Origin: Gammaproteobacteria bacterium RIFCSPHIGHO2_12_FULL_35_23
GTDB lineage: Bacteria; Pseudomonadota; Gammaproteobacteria; UBA12402
Assembly: GCA_001801465.1 (NCBI GenBank)
Contig: MGXT01000023.1
Location: 253,809 to 317,808 of the forward strand
DNA length: 64,000 bases
Reading direction: 5' to 3'
In this document: positions 33,055-41,300 of the stretch, one piece after another
Layout: every line of letters begins with the position of its first letter
Position numbering within the stretch: position 1 is the stretch's first letter
The notes under the pieces: generated by a model
Told to the model about the DNA's origin: nothing
The model's input: only the letters and a program-made list of their open reading frames with translations
Database searches by the model: none
Program-made: the position numbers and the translations under genes

Positions 33055-33222
33055 ATGGACTCATTAGTTTTAGAACGTCGCGGTGGGGAGGCAGTGGTCA
33101 TAGGCGACGATATAACAATAACACTGCTTTCTATTACGGGTAATAGAGCAAAGATATTATTCGAGTGTCCCAATCATATAAAGATTTTACGTGAAGAATT
33201 AGTTGGTAAAGATCAAAAGTAA
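33055..33222 (+). CDS. csrA: prophage-encoded CsrA-family RNA-binding regulator
   Basis: The 55-aa product aligns along its length with CsrA. 'LVLERRGGEAVVIGDDITIT' corresponds to the 'LxLxRRxGExxxIGDxIxVxVL' N-terminus. 'ITGNRAKILFECPNHIKILR' follows, with the conserved GN/R and the C-terminal Arg before EE ('REEL'). CsrA dimers bind GGA motifs in mRNA leaders and control translation. In Legionella and Coxiella, CsrA governs the replicative/transmissive switch and effector translation, so a phage copy could influence host state. GGAGAGTATAA precedes the start. Confidence 0.88.
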   Translation: MDSLVLERRGGEAVVIGDDITITLLSITGNRAKILFECPNHIKILREELVGKDQK

Positions 33223-33236
33223 ATGAGGAGAATGCA

Positions 33237-34091
33237 ATGGCACTACGTGGTAAAAAACCAGATACAGTAGAAAAAAGATTAAAGGCTTTATTTTATGGTC
33301 AAGCCGGCGTTGGTAAAACTATGGCAGCTATCCAGTTTCCCGCTCCTTATTTGATTGATACTGAAAAAGGTGCTGAAAATGATCAATATATCGAACTTTT
33401 AAATAACCATCAGGGCGCTATTTTTCAAACTACAGATTTTGATGAACTTCTTACTGAAATAAAATCATTATTATCAGAAGAACATTCTTATAAAACTGTC
33501 ATCATTGATCCCTTAACTACGCTATATAACGATTTACTGGATAAATGTGCTAAGCAAGTGGGTACGGAATTTGGTAGGCACTATGGTGAAGCTAATAAGT
33601 ACATGAAGCATTTATTAAACTTACTGCTTCGTCTAGATATGAATGTCATCATCACAAGTCATGCTAAAAATGAATATGGTCCAAATCTTTCTGTTTTAGG
33701 CCAAACATTTGATTGCTACAAAAAATTAGATTACTTATTCGATCTTGTGTTTGAAATCCAAAAGCGTGGTAAAGAACGTATAGGGCTTGTTAAGAAATCG
33801 AGAGTTAAAACTTTTGAAGATGGCGAATTATTTCCCTTTAGTTATCAAGAAATCGCTAAACGATATGGCGCTACTATCTTAGAAAAAATTAGCGATAAAC
33901 AAGAACTTGCTACCCAAGAACAAGTAACGGATCTAGAAGATTTAATTGAATTATTAAAAATACCTCAAGAAACAGTAGATAAATGGCTAGAGAAAGCTCA
34001 AGCCTCCGAATATAAAGAAATATCAAAATCAGACATGCAAAAGATATTAGATCATTTAAACAATAAATTACCTAAAAAACAAAGTGCTTAA
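33237..34091 (+). CDS. Sak4-type phage recombination ATPase (AAA_24)
   Basis: The 284-aa RecA-like protein has Walker A 'GQAGVGKT' (residues 21-28), a Walker B-like 'YKTVIIDPLTTLYND' near residue 90, and 'MNVIITSHAKNEYG' after it. This matches phage nucleotide-binding proteins related to Sak4, which act with a phage SSB in single-strand annealing and recombination. The SSB-like gene follows 11 bp later, supporting the assignment. GAGGAG precedes the ATG. Confidence 0.85.
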   Translation: MALRGKKPDTVEKRLKALFYGQAGVGKTMAAIQFPAPYLIDTEKGAENDQYIELLNNHQGAIFQTTDFDELLTEIKSLLSEEHSYKTVIIDPLTTLYNDLLDKCAKQVGTEFGRHYGEANKYMKHLLNLLLRLDMNVIITSHAKNEYGPNLSVLGQTFDCYKKLDYLFDLVFEIQKRGKERIGLVKKSRVKTFEDGELFPFSYQEIAKRYGATILEKISDKQELATQEQVTDLEDLIELLKIPQETVDKWLEKAQASEYKEISKSDMQKILDHLNNKLPKKQSA

Positions 34092-34102
34092 GGAGAAATA
34101 AA

Positions 34103-34582
34103 ATGTGGTCAGTCCCAGTTAGAGATCAAGAACATAAAAAAACTTTATTACCAGCAGGAATTTATGATTTTGAAGTCATCAGTGTTTATGACAAAAATCC
34201 GGAAGGAAATCCTTTAAGATCTCAAAAGGGAGATCCTAAAGTTTCTCTTCTTTTAAAGCTCTGGGATGAAACGGGGCGTGAAGTTACGATGTATGACTAT
34301 CTTATTAATTCAGACAATATGTACTGGAAAAGTAAACATTTTATTGAAGCTGCAAAATTAGAAGCTGTTGTAACCTTAAGTGAAGATAACTGTTATCACT
34401 TTGATCCAATGGCCTTTAAAGGTGCGTGTGGAAAAGTAGAAATAGGCTTGCAAATAGCAAAGCCTAAAAATAATAGTACTTCTGAAAAATGGGCTGACAG
34501 AAACATTGTCATAGACTACATAAAATCAGAAGCAAACGAGGAGTTAAAAGCGCCTGTCATGGATGATGATATACCGTTTTAA
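34103..34582 (+). CDS. phage SSB-like protein
   Basis: The 159-aa beta-rich protein begins 'MWSVPVRDQEHKKTLLPAGI' and ends in an acidic 'VMDDDIPF', the C-terminal tip by which bacterial SSBs contact partner proteins. It follows the Sak4-type ATPase with a good AAGGAG site, a pairing that recurs in phages. It likely coats single-stranded DNA during phage recombination or replication. Confidence 0.75.
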   Translation: MWSVPVRDQEHKKTLLPAGIYDFEVISVYDKNPEGNPLRSQKGDPKVSLLLKLWDETGREVTMYDYLINSDNMYWKSKHFIEAAKLEAVVTLSEDNCYHFDPMAFKGACGKVEIGLQIAKPKNNSTSEKWADRNIVIDYIKSEANEELKAPVMDDDIPF

Positions 34583-34658
34583 AGATTTGTTCTTCTTTCT
34601 TTTGAGGACCGCCGATGGCGCATGAGCAGGGATGTTGAGAGGAAGAAGGACATAAGGT

Positions 34659-34738
34659 TAACCCCTTATTTGGCTGCTATTAGTATGCGCTAAACATACT
34701 AATGTTCTTTTGCGGGAACGAGTAAATATAAGGGGTTA
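34659..34738 (+). ncRNA. candidate structured RNA (three-way junction) in a 240-bp gene gap
   Basis: A perfect 11-bp outer helix (34659-34669 with 34728-34738, TAACCCCTTAT/ATAAGGGGTTA) encloses a perfect 9-bp hairpin (34679-34687/34695-34703, loop CGCTAAA) and a short hairpin (34704-34707/34716-34719). The whole gap 34583-34822 has no coding frame, and smaller stems flank it. It may be a riboregulator or a leader for the gene at 34823. The folding was judged by eye. Confidence 0.5.
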
Positions 34739-34822
34739 TTAATTTAATCTCTTGCCTCGTAAAAAATAGACAGCTAGACCGTAGGGAAGCGCGGTGGGAG
34801 ATTATTAATAATAGAGGGCACG

Positions 34823-35173
34823 ATGAAAATAGAAAGTGGCAAAGCTTATAAGAATAAATATGGACAGATAGTTTTTATTATAAATATCAATCCAAAATAT
34901 ATACGTCGTACCTATAAAGGAGATGATGGTTTTTTATATGATGAAAATGGAAAAGTTTCTGATTATTTTGAGATACAAAATCCATATAAAGAGCTAATTG
35001 AAGAAGTTAAACCAATTGAAGAACCCGGAGAAGATAAGGTTCCTAATTTACAATTGGAAGTTGGGAAATATTATTTAAGAAGGGATGGTGAGATTTGTAA
35101 AATAGAAAACGTTCAATGTGAAATTTCAATGAATGATTTAGTGAACGAAGTAGAGATTAAAACAAAAGATTAA
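34823..35173 (+). CDS. hypothetical phage protein with two similar halves (116 aa)
   Basis: Two copies of a 'GK.Y..+.G.I..I.N' beta motif occur, 'ESGKAYKNKYGQIVFIININ' and 'EVGKYYLRRDGEICKIENVQ', suggesting two small beta-barrel-like domains. An acidic linker with PIEEPGEDK joins them. The family is common in phage genomes but functionally unassigned. A GAGGGCACG leader precedes the ATG. Confidence 0.6.
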   Translation: MKIESGKAYKNKYGQIVFIININPKYIRRTYKGDDGFLYDENGKVSDYFEIQNPYKELIEEVKPIEEPGEDKVPNLQLEVGKYYLRRDGEICKIENVQCEISMNDLVNEVEIKTKD

Positions 35174-35231
35174 CCAATCCCCTCCTGATCTTTTCGGTAA
35201 CCACGGATTGGGAGGATTTTAAGGAAAAGAA

Positions 35232-35489
35232 ATGGTAATAGAAATGTCAGATGAGGATAAATTTAAAAAATATTTAGAGGAACTACACGACTTATCGATA
35301 GACTTTATAAAAAATAAATGTCATGAATTTGCAGCTCGCGTACATGAGTTAGAAACGTTAAATCATATTAGAGAAGAGTTTTTGGCTATAGAGCTTTGTA
35401 ATGCATTAATTACATTATTAGCCGATACCAACCGAGAAGCTTACTCAGAATTCGAAGCCATTCAAAATGGGAGCGGTAAAATAATATGA
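35232..35489 (+). CDS. helical hypothetical protein (85 aa)
   Basis: An AAGGAAAAG site precedes ATG 35232. The product is entirely helical and acidic (EDKFKKYLEELHDLSIDFIK). It overlaps the next gene by 4 bp. The 58-bp gap upstream holds an inverted repeat, CCAATCC/GGATTGG (35174-35180 / 35206-35212). Function unknown. Confidence 0.55.
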   Translation: MVIEMSDEDKFKKYLEELHDLSIDFIKNKCHEFAARVHELETLNHIREEFLAIELCNALITLLADTNREAYSEFEAIQNGSGKII

Positions 35490-35668
35490 AAGTTTATATG
35501 TGTTATCACCAAGAATTAGCTCACTCTTCTATGAGAAATATTACTTTATTTAAGACTTGGGAAGAAGCTGACAAATTTATTGGTTTAAGAGAAAATTTTA
35601 CTTATGGCGGTATGCAAATTATAGAAATGGTAGTACATGAGAGGGCAGATGAAAAATCTAAGCTTTGA
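35486..35668 (+). CDS. small hypothetical protein (60 aa)
   Basis: It starts in an ATGA overlap. The product begins with a strand (MKVYMCYHQEL), then 'LFKTWEEADKFIGLRENF' and a closing strand. The alpha/beta layout resembles small phage proteins with a 'W.EA..' helix. Function unknown. Confidence 0.5.
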   Translation: MKVYMCYHQELAHSSMRNITLFKTWEEADKFIGLRENFTYGGMQIIEMVVHERADEKSKL

Positions 35669-35738
35669 ATTTTGGTTATTACTGGGCGTAATTGTTGTGC
35701 CGCTTGCTTGTGCGGGGATATTTAGGTTGGTGCATTAA
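35649..35738 (+). CDS. possible one-helix membrane peptide (29 aa)
   Basis: GAGGGCAG precedes ATG 35649, inside the end of the previous gene. The 29-aa peptide is nearly all transmembrane (FEFWLLLGVIVVPLACAGIF). Single-helix phage peptides of this kind exist, but with so short a frame the call is uncertain. Confidence 0.35.
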   Translation: MKNLSFEFWLLLGVIVVPLACAGIFRLVH

Positions 35739-35751
35739 GGGAAATAGTAAA

Positions 35752-36069
35752 ATGAATGAAAAAAAATGTAGAAAGCCTTTTAAAAATATAATTATTGCTG
35801 AAATAAAAACATTTCCTGATTTAACTTCAGAACACCTAAGATGGTTATCAACAATTGTTCTTTCGACTATTCAGTTTCAACTTGATGAATGGAATATTCA
35901 AAATGTAGTAGTTCTAGAAAATATTTACTGTTCAGTTATGGACATGTCAGATTTAGATAAAAATGGTCAGCCTATTGATGATATTCCATTTTGCGAAGAT
36001 GGTGAATATTCAAGATTACAAAGAACTCATTATGACTATATTTGTGAACATAGTATTAAAGATTTATGA
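35752..36069 (+). CDS. hypothetical phage protein (105 aa)
   Basis: I choose ATG 35752 (MNEKKCRKPFKNIIIAEIKT), preceded by AAGGGAAAT; the frame is open to 35692. The product has a helical middle (LRWLSTIVLSTIQFQLDEWN) and acidic C-terminal half. Its 'DDIPF' lies inside the chain rather than at the tip. No family is recognised. Confidence 0.55.
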   Translation: MNEKKCRKPFKNIIIAEIKTFPDLTSEHLRWLSTIVLSTIQFQLDEWNIQNVVVLENIYCSVMDMSDLDKNGQPIDDIPFCEDGEYSRLQRTHYDYICEHSIKDL

Positions 36070-36086
36070 ATAGGTTGGTGAATTAA

Positions 36087-36317
36087 ATGGATAAAAGAGA
36101 AAGTGTTGAAGAGAGGGTTATTGAACTCCCAGAAGAAACGATCATATTCTTATTAAAAGGAGGGTCAGTGACTTTTAAAACCTCAGATATGAATGTAAAA
36201 ATAATTAATAAAAAAAGAATCATTCCAATAGAGGAAAAAGATTTTTTCGAATTAATTTACAGTCTTCAACGTTCTGGTAATTTTATTGCTGATGAAATTA
36301 TTAAAAAATATTTATGA
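36087..36317 (+). CDS. hypothetical phage protein (76 aa)
   Basis: This mixed alpha/beta acidic protein opens 'MDKRESVEERVIELPEETII' and ends 'FIADEIIKKYL'. Its TGA stop (36315-36317) overlaps the first bases of the downstream tRNA-like RNA. Function unknown. Confidence 0.5.
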   Translation: MDKRESVEERVIELPEETIIFLLKGGSVTFKTSDMNVKIINKKRIIPIEEKDFFELIYSLQRSGNFIADEIIKKYL

Positions 36318-36472
36318 ACCTGTGCGGTGCTGTTTGGGGAAGCACCCTCTTTATCAAAAGGGGATAAAGAGAGATGGCCCTGTAGCTCAGTTGGTAGAGC
36401 CCGTTAATTAACGCGTGGGTTCGAGTCCCACTGGGGCCTGAAGTACGTTCGATTCGTGCCACAGGTTCGCCA
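36316..36472 (+). ncRNA. nested tRNA-like RNA: outer cloverleaf ending in CCA
   Basis: A 9-bp outer helix (GAACCTGTG 36316-36324 with CACAGGTTC 36460-36468) is followed by G and CCA (36469-36472). Inside, in order, are a 6-bp D-arm-like hairpin (36326-36331/36341-36346, G-rich loop), a 9-bp hairpin with a 7-nt loop in the anticodon position (36347-36355/36363-36371), an inserted second cloverleaf (36376-36438), and a canonical T-arm GTACG-TTCGATT-CGTGC (36443-36459). The outer loop reads AAAAGGG, without U33. The acceptor plus T stack is 14 bp, longer than a normal tRNA. It sits just before a SpoU methyltransferase gene. Confidence 0.5.
36376..36438 (+). tRNA. inner tRNA-like element with shrunken anticodon arm
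   Basis: Acceptor GGCCCTG pairs with TGGGGCC (5 Watson-Crick and 2 wobble pairs). The D-arm is GCTC-AGTTGGTA-GAGC and the T-arm GTGGG-TTCGAGT-CCCAC; both are canonical. Between D- and T-arms there are only 14 nt (CCGTTAATTAACGC) where a tRNA needs about 22, so no normal anticodon loop can form. It contains the 12-bp palindrome CGTTAATTAACG. It is either a defective tRNA or a tRNA mimic. No CCA follows. Confidence 0.5.
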
Positions 36473-36486
36473 GTTAGAGAAATGAG

Positions 36487-36948
36487 ATGACAATAATGAG
36501 TTATTATGGAATTGGTATTTATTCTAGCAAAACAAAACATAATCTAGGAACTTTATGGAGAAGCGCCTTTATTTATGGGGCTTCTTTTATTTTTTTAATT
36601 AACTCGCGTTATTCAATGCAAGCTAGTGATACATTAAAATCAGTTAAACATATTCCTCTTTTTCACTATGATAATTTTGATGATTTCTACAACAACCTTC
36701 CCTATGGGGCTCAATTAATAGGAGTAGAACTTTCATTAAATGCATTTCCTATAAAGGAATTTTCTCATCCTAAAATTGCAATTTATCTATTAGGATCGGA
36801 AGATAATGGCTTATCCAATGAAATTATCAGCAAATGTCATCAGACAATAATTCTCCCTGGTGAAAAATCTCTAAATGTAAGTGTGGCTGGCTCCATTGTT
36901 ATGTTTGATAGAATAAATAAATTTCAAAAAGAAATTAGGAATTTTTAA
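36487..36948 (+). CDS. SpoU/TrmH-family RNA 2'-O-methyltransferase
   Basis: The 153-aa SPOUT-fold protein has motif 1 'KTKHNLGTLWRSA' (N and R for RNA and catalysis), motif 2 'IYLLGSEDNGLSNEI' and motif 3 'SLNVSVAGSIVMFDRI', which together form the trefoil-knot SAM site. The start may be ATG 36487 or ATG 36496 (MSYYGIGI), the latter matching family N-termini. Family members methylate tRNA or rRNA ribose. Here it follows the tRNA-like RNA by 14 bp, suggesting that RNA or a host tRNA as its target. Confidence 0.85.
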   Translation: MTIMSYYGIGIYSSKTKHNLGTLWRSAFIYGASFIFLINSRYSMQASDTLKSVKHIPLFHYDNFDDFYNNLPYGAQLIGVELSLNAFPIKEFSHPKIAIYLLGSEDNGLSNEIISKCHQTIILPGEKSLNVSVAGSIVMFDRINKFQKEIRNF

Positions 36949-37170
36949 ATGAAAACACTAGACATATTAACCCAAGAAGACCTAATCAATATTACGGGGG
37001 GGCGCTATGCTACCAAGCAGATTAAGTATTTACGAGAGCACAATATTCCATTTTTAATAGGATCAGATGGCAAACCTAAAGTCGCGCGTCAATATATCGA
37101 AAAGATTTTAGGGCTATCCATTTCATTAACCAAAGAAAGACGCAGAGAACCAAACTTTAAAAATCTTTGA
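36949..37170 (+). CDS. DUF4224-type protein, possible excisionase
   Basis: The 73-aa product 'LTQEDLINITGGRYATKQIK' plus 'LREHNIPFLIGSDGKPKVAR' fits DUF4224, small winged-helix-like proteins encoded just before phage integrases. It abuts the SpoU gene and lies 1 bp before integrase. A directionality-factor role is likely from position but not shown. Confidence 0.75.
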   Translation: MKTLDILTQEDLINITGGRYATKQIKYLREHNIPFLIGSDGKPKVARQYIEKILGLSISLTKERRREPNFKNL

Positions 37171-37171
37171 T

Positions 37172-38149
37172 ATGGGCAGAAAAAGAAGAAGCAACAAAGA
37201 ATTACCAAGGCGAGTATATTTTAAACATGGCGCTTATTATTACGTCGTGGATAACAAATGGATATTCTTGTCTAAACAAAAAGGAGAAGCCTTAAGAGTC
37301 TGGTCTACCCTGATTGATAAACCAGAAAAGCTTGTGACTATGAAAGACTTATTTGATCGTTATCTGATAGAAGTGGCCCCTTTAAAAGCGTCCAATACTT
37401 ATAAGGCTAATGTTAGCCAGATGCCCTTATTAGAGCGCGTATTTGGACATTGTTTCCCCGATGAGATCTATCCGCAGGATATCTATAAGTATCTAGATTA
37501 TAGAGCGCAGCAAGGCTCTCCTATTGCGGCTAATCGGGAAAAGTCCTTATTATCCCATGTGTTTTCTATGGCGATTAGGTGGGGTGCTGTTAAAGATAAT
37601 CCTTGCCGCCATGTAAAGCGCCTTCCTGAAAAGCCTCGGGATCGCTATGTGACTGATGAGGAGTTTTTACAAGTCCAATCGATTGCGTTGCCCGTGGTAA
37701 AAAGCATGATGGAATTAGCCTATTTAACAGGCCAACGAAGCGGGGATCTGCTTAATATAAAATTTGATGATATGTCAGATCGAGGTATTTTAATTAAGCA
37801 ATCAAAAACAGGTAAATCATTACTTATTGAATGGACGGACAGATTAAAAGAATGCATTGATAGTGTTAAAACCATTCGTGAAGAAGTTAAAAGTAATTAC
37901 TTGTTTTGTACCAGGCATGGCAAAAAATATACGGCTGATGGTTTTAGTAGTTTGTGGCAAAAAACGATTATACTCGCTGTTAAAAAAGAAAAGATAAAGG
38001 AGCGTTTTACGTTTCATGATATAAGAGCCAAAAGTGCTAGCGATTCTGAAACAACGCAATTAGCCTCAGAGCTTTTAGGGCACAGTGATAGCGCATTAAC
38101 TAACCGTGTTTACCGTAGAAAAGAAACCAAAGTAAGGCCACTTAAATGA
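37172..38149 (+). CDS. int: tyrosine-recombinase integrase
   Basis: The 325-aa protein has an N-terminal arm-binding and SAM-like core-binding domain, then the catalytic residues Arg ~189 in 'LTGQRSGDLLNI', Lys in 'KQSKTGKSLLI', His282-x-x-Arg285 in 'HDIRAKSA', His304 in 'LLGHSDSA' and Tyr314 in 'NRVYRRK'. It reads toward attR at the tRNA-Lys 3' half and should carry out integration and excision there. Confidence 0.95.
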   Translation: MGRKRRSNKELPRRVYFKHGAYYYVVDNKWIFLSKQKGEALRVWSTLIDKPEKLVTMKDLFDRYLIEVAPLKASNTYKANVSQMPLLERVFGHCFPDEIYPQDIYKYLDYRAQQGSPIAANREKSLLSHVFSMAIRWGAVKDNPCRHVKRLPEKPRDRYVTDEEFLQVQSIALPVVKSMMELAYLTGQRSGDLLNIKFDDMSDRGILIKQSKTGKSLLIEWTDRLKECIDSVKTIREEVKSNYLFCTRHGKKYTADGFSSLWQKTIILAVKKEKIKERFTFHDIRAKSASDSETTQLASELLGHSDSALTNRVYRRKETKVRPLK

Positions 38150-38243
38150 AAATATTAGACAAGTTAAAATTTATTAGAAATAGATTAAAATGTGTGCCTG
38201 GTAATATTTCATTTAATGTATTGAAATATAAGGTTAAACATCC
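38150..38243. other. right attachment arm
   Basis: This AT-rich 94-bp stretch lies between integrase and the attR core, where integrase arm-type sites normally lie. I see no gene or strong repeat. Confidence 0.4.
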
Positions 38244-38316
<73 letters not shown>

Positions 38317-38326
38317 AAGAGCGTCT

Positions 38327-38355
38327 ATTATTTTTAGATCGCTCTTAAAAGTCAA
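38327..38355 (-). promoter_or_regulatory. tRNA-Lys promoter
   Basis: TTGACT (38350-38355) and AATAAT (38327-38332) are spaced 17 bp on the minus strand, 10 bp before the tRNA. The same arrangement is conserved near 44290 in front of a broken tRNA copy. Confidence 0.6.
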
Positions 38356-38385
38356 ATCAAATTACGTTTACCTGTAAAATGGAGT

Positions 38386-41300
38386 CTAGCGAAGCCGCGC
38401 CACACCAGAAGCAGCTGCTCCAGAAACAGGAGTGCCGCTTACTACTCCTCCGCTACCCGCAGGCACCCCCTCCAAAGCTGAAGCAGGGAATCTAAGTCCC
38501 ATTCCTGCAACAACAGAAGGAAAAAATCCCGCTGGGCCAGCAGTAACTGATCCACCTACAGACGCTGGCGTTGGTTCAATAGTAAAACTTCCACGTATTG
38601 TCCATCTTACTTCCGCACCTCGCGACCGTAAAATTTCAGTTACTTTTGGATAAAGCTGTCTATTAAGTGATGCATCTATTTGCTGTATTGGCAATCTATT
38701 TTCAGCAGGACTCCATCCTTTGATCATCCAACTAAAGTACGATATTATCTCAAAATATTTAGTTTTTATATCATCATTTAACAACCTATTTTCATGAAGC
38801 GTTCGCATAAAACATTCAATTGAATAATTAATTTCATTAGGAAAGTGATCCTCTGAGCATACATCTTTCGAGAATCGCTGGTAAATTCCCACAATTCCAC
38901 TTTCACCCCAAGGGTTTGGTTGACGCTGCTCTGCATCCCATTGTTTTAGTAAATTTAATACTGTATCAGCAAATCGAACTCTTTGAGTTTCTACATGAAC
39001 AGCTAAAGGATTTAAAAATAATCTCACATCTTGCTCTGATATTTGAAAATCAACAGGCACAACAAGATATGCCTTTCTCATAGCATCATATTGGGCAAAC
39101 GTTGTTTGAGACAAAATTCCATGATTTGTTAAGTTTATTAAAAAATTAGCGAATATTGACTGTATATAAAGAATAAATTCTTTGTTAGGTTCATATCTTA
39201 TATAACGCATTAACTGTCTAATATGAATTTTTAAAATTTCAAATAACTCAGAACTTAAATTATTGCGAATTAAATTAAATGTTTCTAATAGATATAAATG
39301 ACTAAGCAGAATCCATCCATCTCGGTCTTGTCTTGCTAAATTTATACTTCCTTCTAAAGCCGTGGGACGATAACGATATTCAATTAAATTCTGTACATAA
39401 CTGAAAATCTTGTCGTCAAAATATGCACCACAGCCTAGCAAACAAATTAAAGCACAGAATTTGTTGTGGCATATTGCACATGCTAAAGGTGTATAACGCT
39501 CTCTATCAACCAAATTAAAATCAACCCCTGCTTTACGACAGCTTTCAATTCTTTTCAAATCTCCAGTTGCAACAGCAGAAAAAAGATCTTCTAGAGTCGG
39601 ATCACTAGCAGCTGCAGTCACTCCTGCGCCACCTATAGCTGTACCAGTTCCAGAAACTGCTTGCTTATTGCTTATATATTCATTTAATGATCGCAGAAAG
39701 ATACTCACTTTATCAGCAGTTACTGCTTTTCTGCAAATTACTTGAGGAATAGCAAATAGAAATTCATCACATATCTTTTGATACTCCCTAAAATCATCCA
39801 TAGAAATAATTTCATTCTGCTCTAGTCTTAAAAAAAATTCTGTTATTGGAAGTGTGTAGAAAATAAAATTTTCTTTGTTTTTGTTAGCTTCGCATACTAG
39901 CTTGCCTAAAAATATCTGGAAAATTTTTATCAAGGCAGGATATTTAGTTTGAATTAAATTAAAAGCTTTTAATAAAAATAAATTAAGAAGCAATGTCCGT
40001 CCTCTGGGATCAGCTATTATAGCAGAATGTACTAATAATCCATCTTGATAAATCCTGGATTGCAATAAATTAATTACACTCTCCCCTCTCATTTCAAGAT
40101 GAGCACCTCCACTTAATAAAATAGCTGCTGAACGAAATTGGCCATTCAACACAGCGTGCTTTAAAGGTATATAACCATGATTTGCTTCGCGATCAGCAGG
40201 AAAACTATCTATTACATATCTTACTTTTCCATAAATTGCTGCGTCTAATAAAAACAAAGAATCATCAACCAGTTGTGGTTTATCAATTTTTAATGTTTCT
40301 CTGTAAGTTTCAAAAAACGATGGATTCTCCAGTCTTTCTATACGTTCTCTTAATACAACGGCAGAAATAGCCTTGCTTCGCACACGCTCCCATCCATCCA
40401 CGCTAATAGGCAACAACTTTAAATTATAACCCTCATAGCTATTTCTCAAATAATTTTGTAACTGATCAAAAGTTTTAACTTTTGGATTACCATCAAACTG
40501 CCAACTACCATCAGACAAACGAGTTATTAGCCTTGCTTCATGTAATATTGTTTTATCACCTGCAGAATTCACATCATCTCTAACAATATATAAAGCCATT
40601 TCACCGCTAGGCACTGGTAGAAATGTGCAAAAAAATGCAGGCTTACTCCAGGGGTCTAAATGATTATTGAGCACCTCATAATGTAAAGTTTTAGCAACTA
40701 CATAACGATTAAGTGTATCGTCCTCACCCATTGGTAAAGCACCTGGCAATCTAAATTGTTGAACAAATTCAGCAACCATTGCTGCTTTAGTTGGAAATAG
40801 CACTAGAGCTGCGCTAGCAACAGCCGGCACAGAACCACTGGCAGCAGGAACTACTGCAGAGAATCCTACTGCTGCAGCGCCAGCACCACCGCTACCTGTA
40901 GTTGCATCTACTGCACTAGCTCCTATAGTAGTGGCTGGCGCACTACCGGTACCTGCAGCACCAGCTGGTGCTGCAGCAACAAACTCATTACGCCATTGCA
41001 ATGGGGTTTTCTGAAGAAATCTTTCTCTCTCTTCCCCACTTAATGCAGCTGCCCTTCTTGGATAGTTTCTCCAGAATGTAATAAACTCTATATGATCAGC
41101 AGTAGATAACTCCTTTAATGGAATTTCTCCAATCCTCATATGATAAATTCTCATTACATCGTCTACAAATCCTATTCCAGCAGCTCCTCTACTGGCTTCT
41201 CGAATCGCTGCTTTTGTTGCATCATGAACCAATTCACTAAGAGATCTTAAATTTTCTGCTGATTGCTCCGAGGTAACTGCAGCCGCAACTACGCGAGCTT

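Noticed and set aside
36347..36371. Intrinsic terminator of the gene ending at 36317
   Set aside because: The hairpin is strong, but no T tract follows; it fits better as an arm of the tRNA-like RNA.
36316..36472. Ordinary tmRNA or selenocysteine tRNA
   Set aside because: There is no tag-peptide frame, no G-U pair expected for alanine charging and no TCA anticodon; the size and layout fit neither.
36301..36540. Minus-strand reading frame across the tRNA-like RNA
   Set aside because: It is a typical spurious translation of a tRNA antisense strand (SGTRTHAL...LSYRA) and has no ribosome binding site.
38432..38653. Plus-strand Pro/Thr-rich frame inside the giant gene
   Set aside because: It is an antisense shadow of the Gly/Ala-rich C-terminus of the 1699-aa protein.
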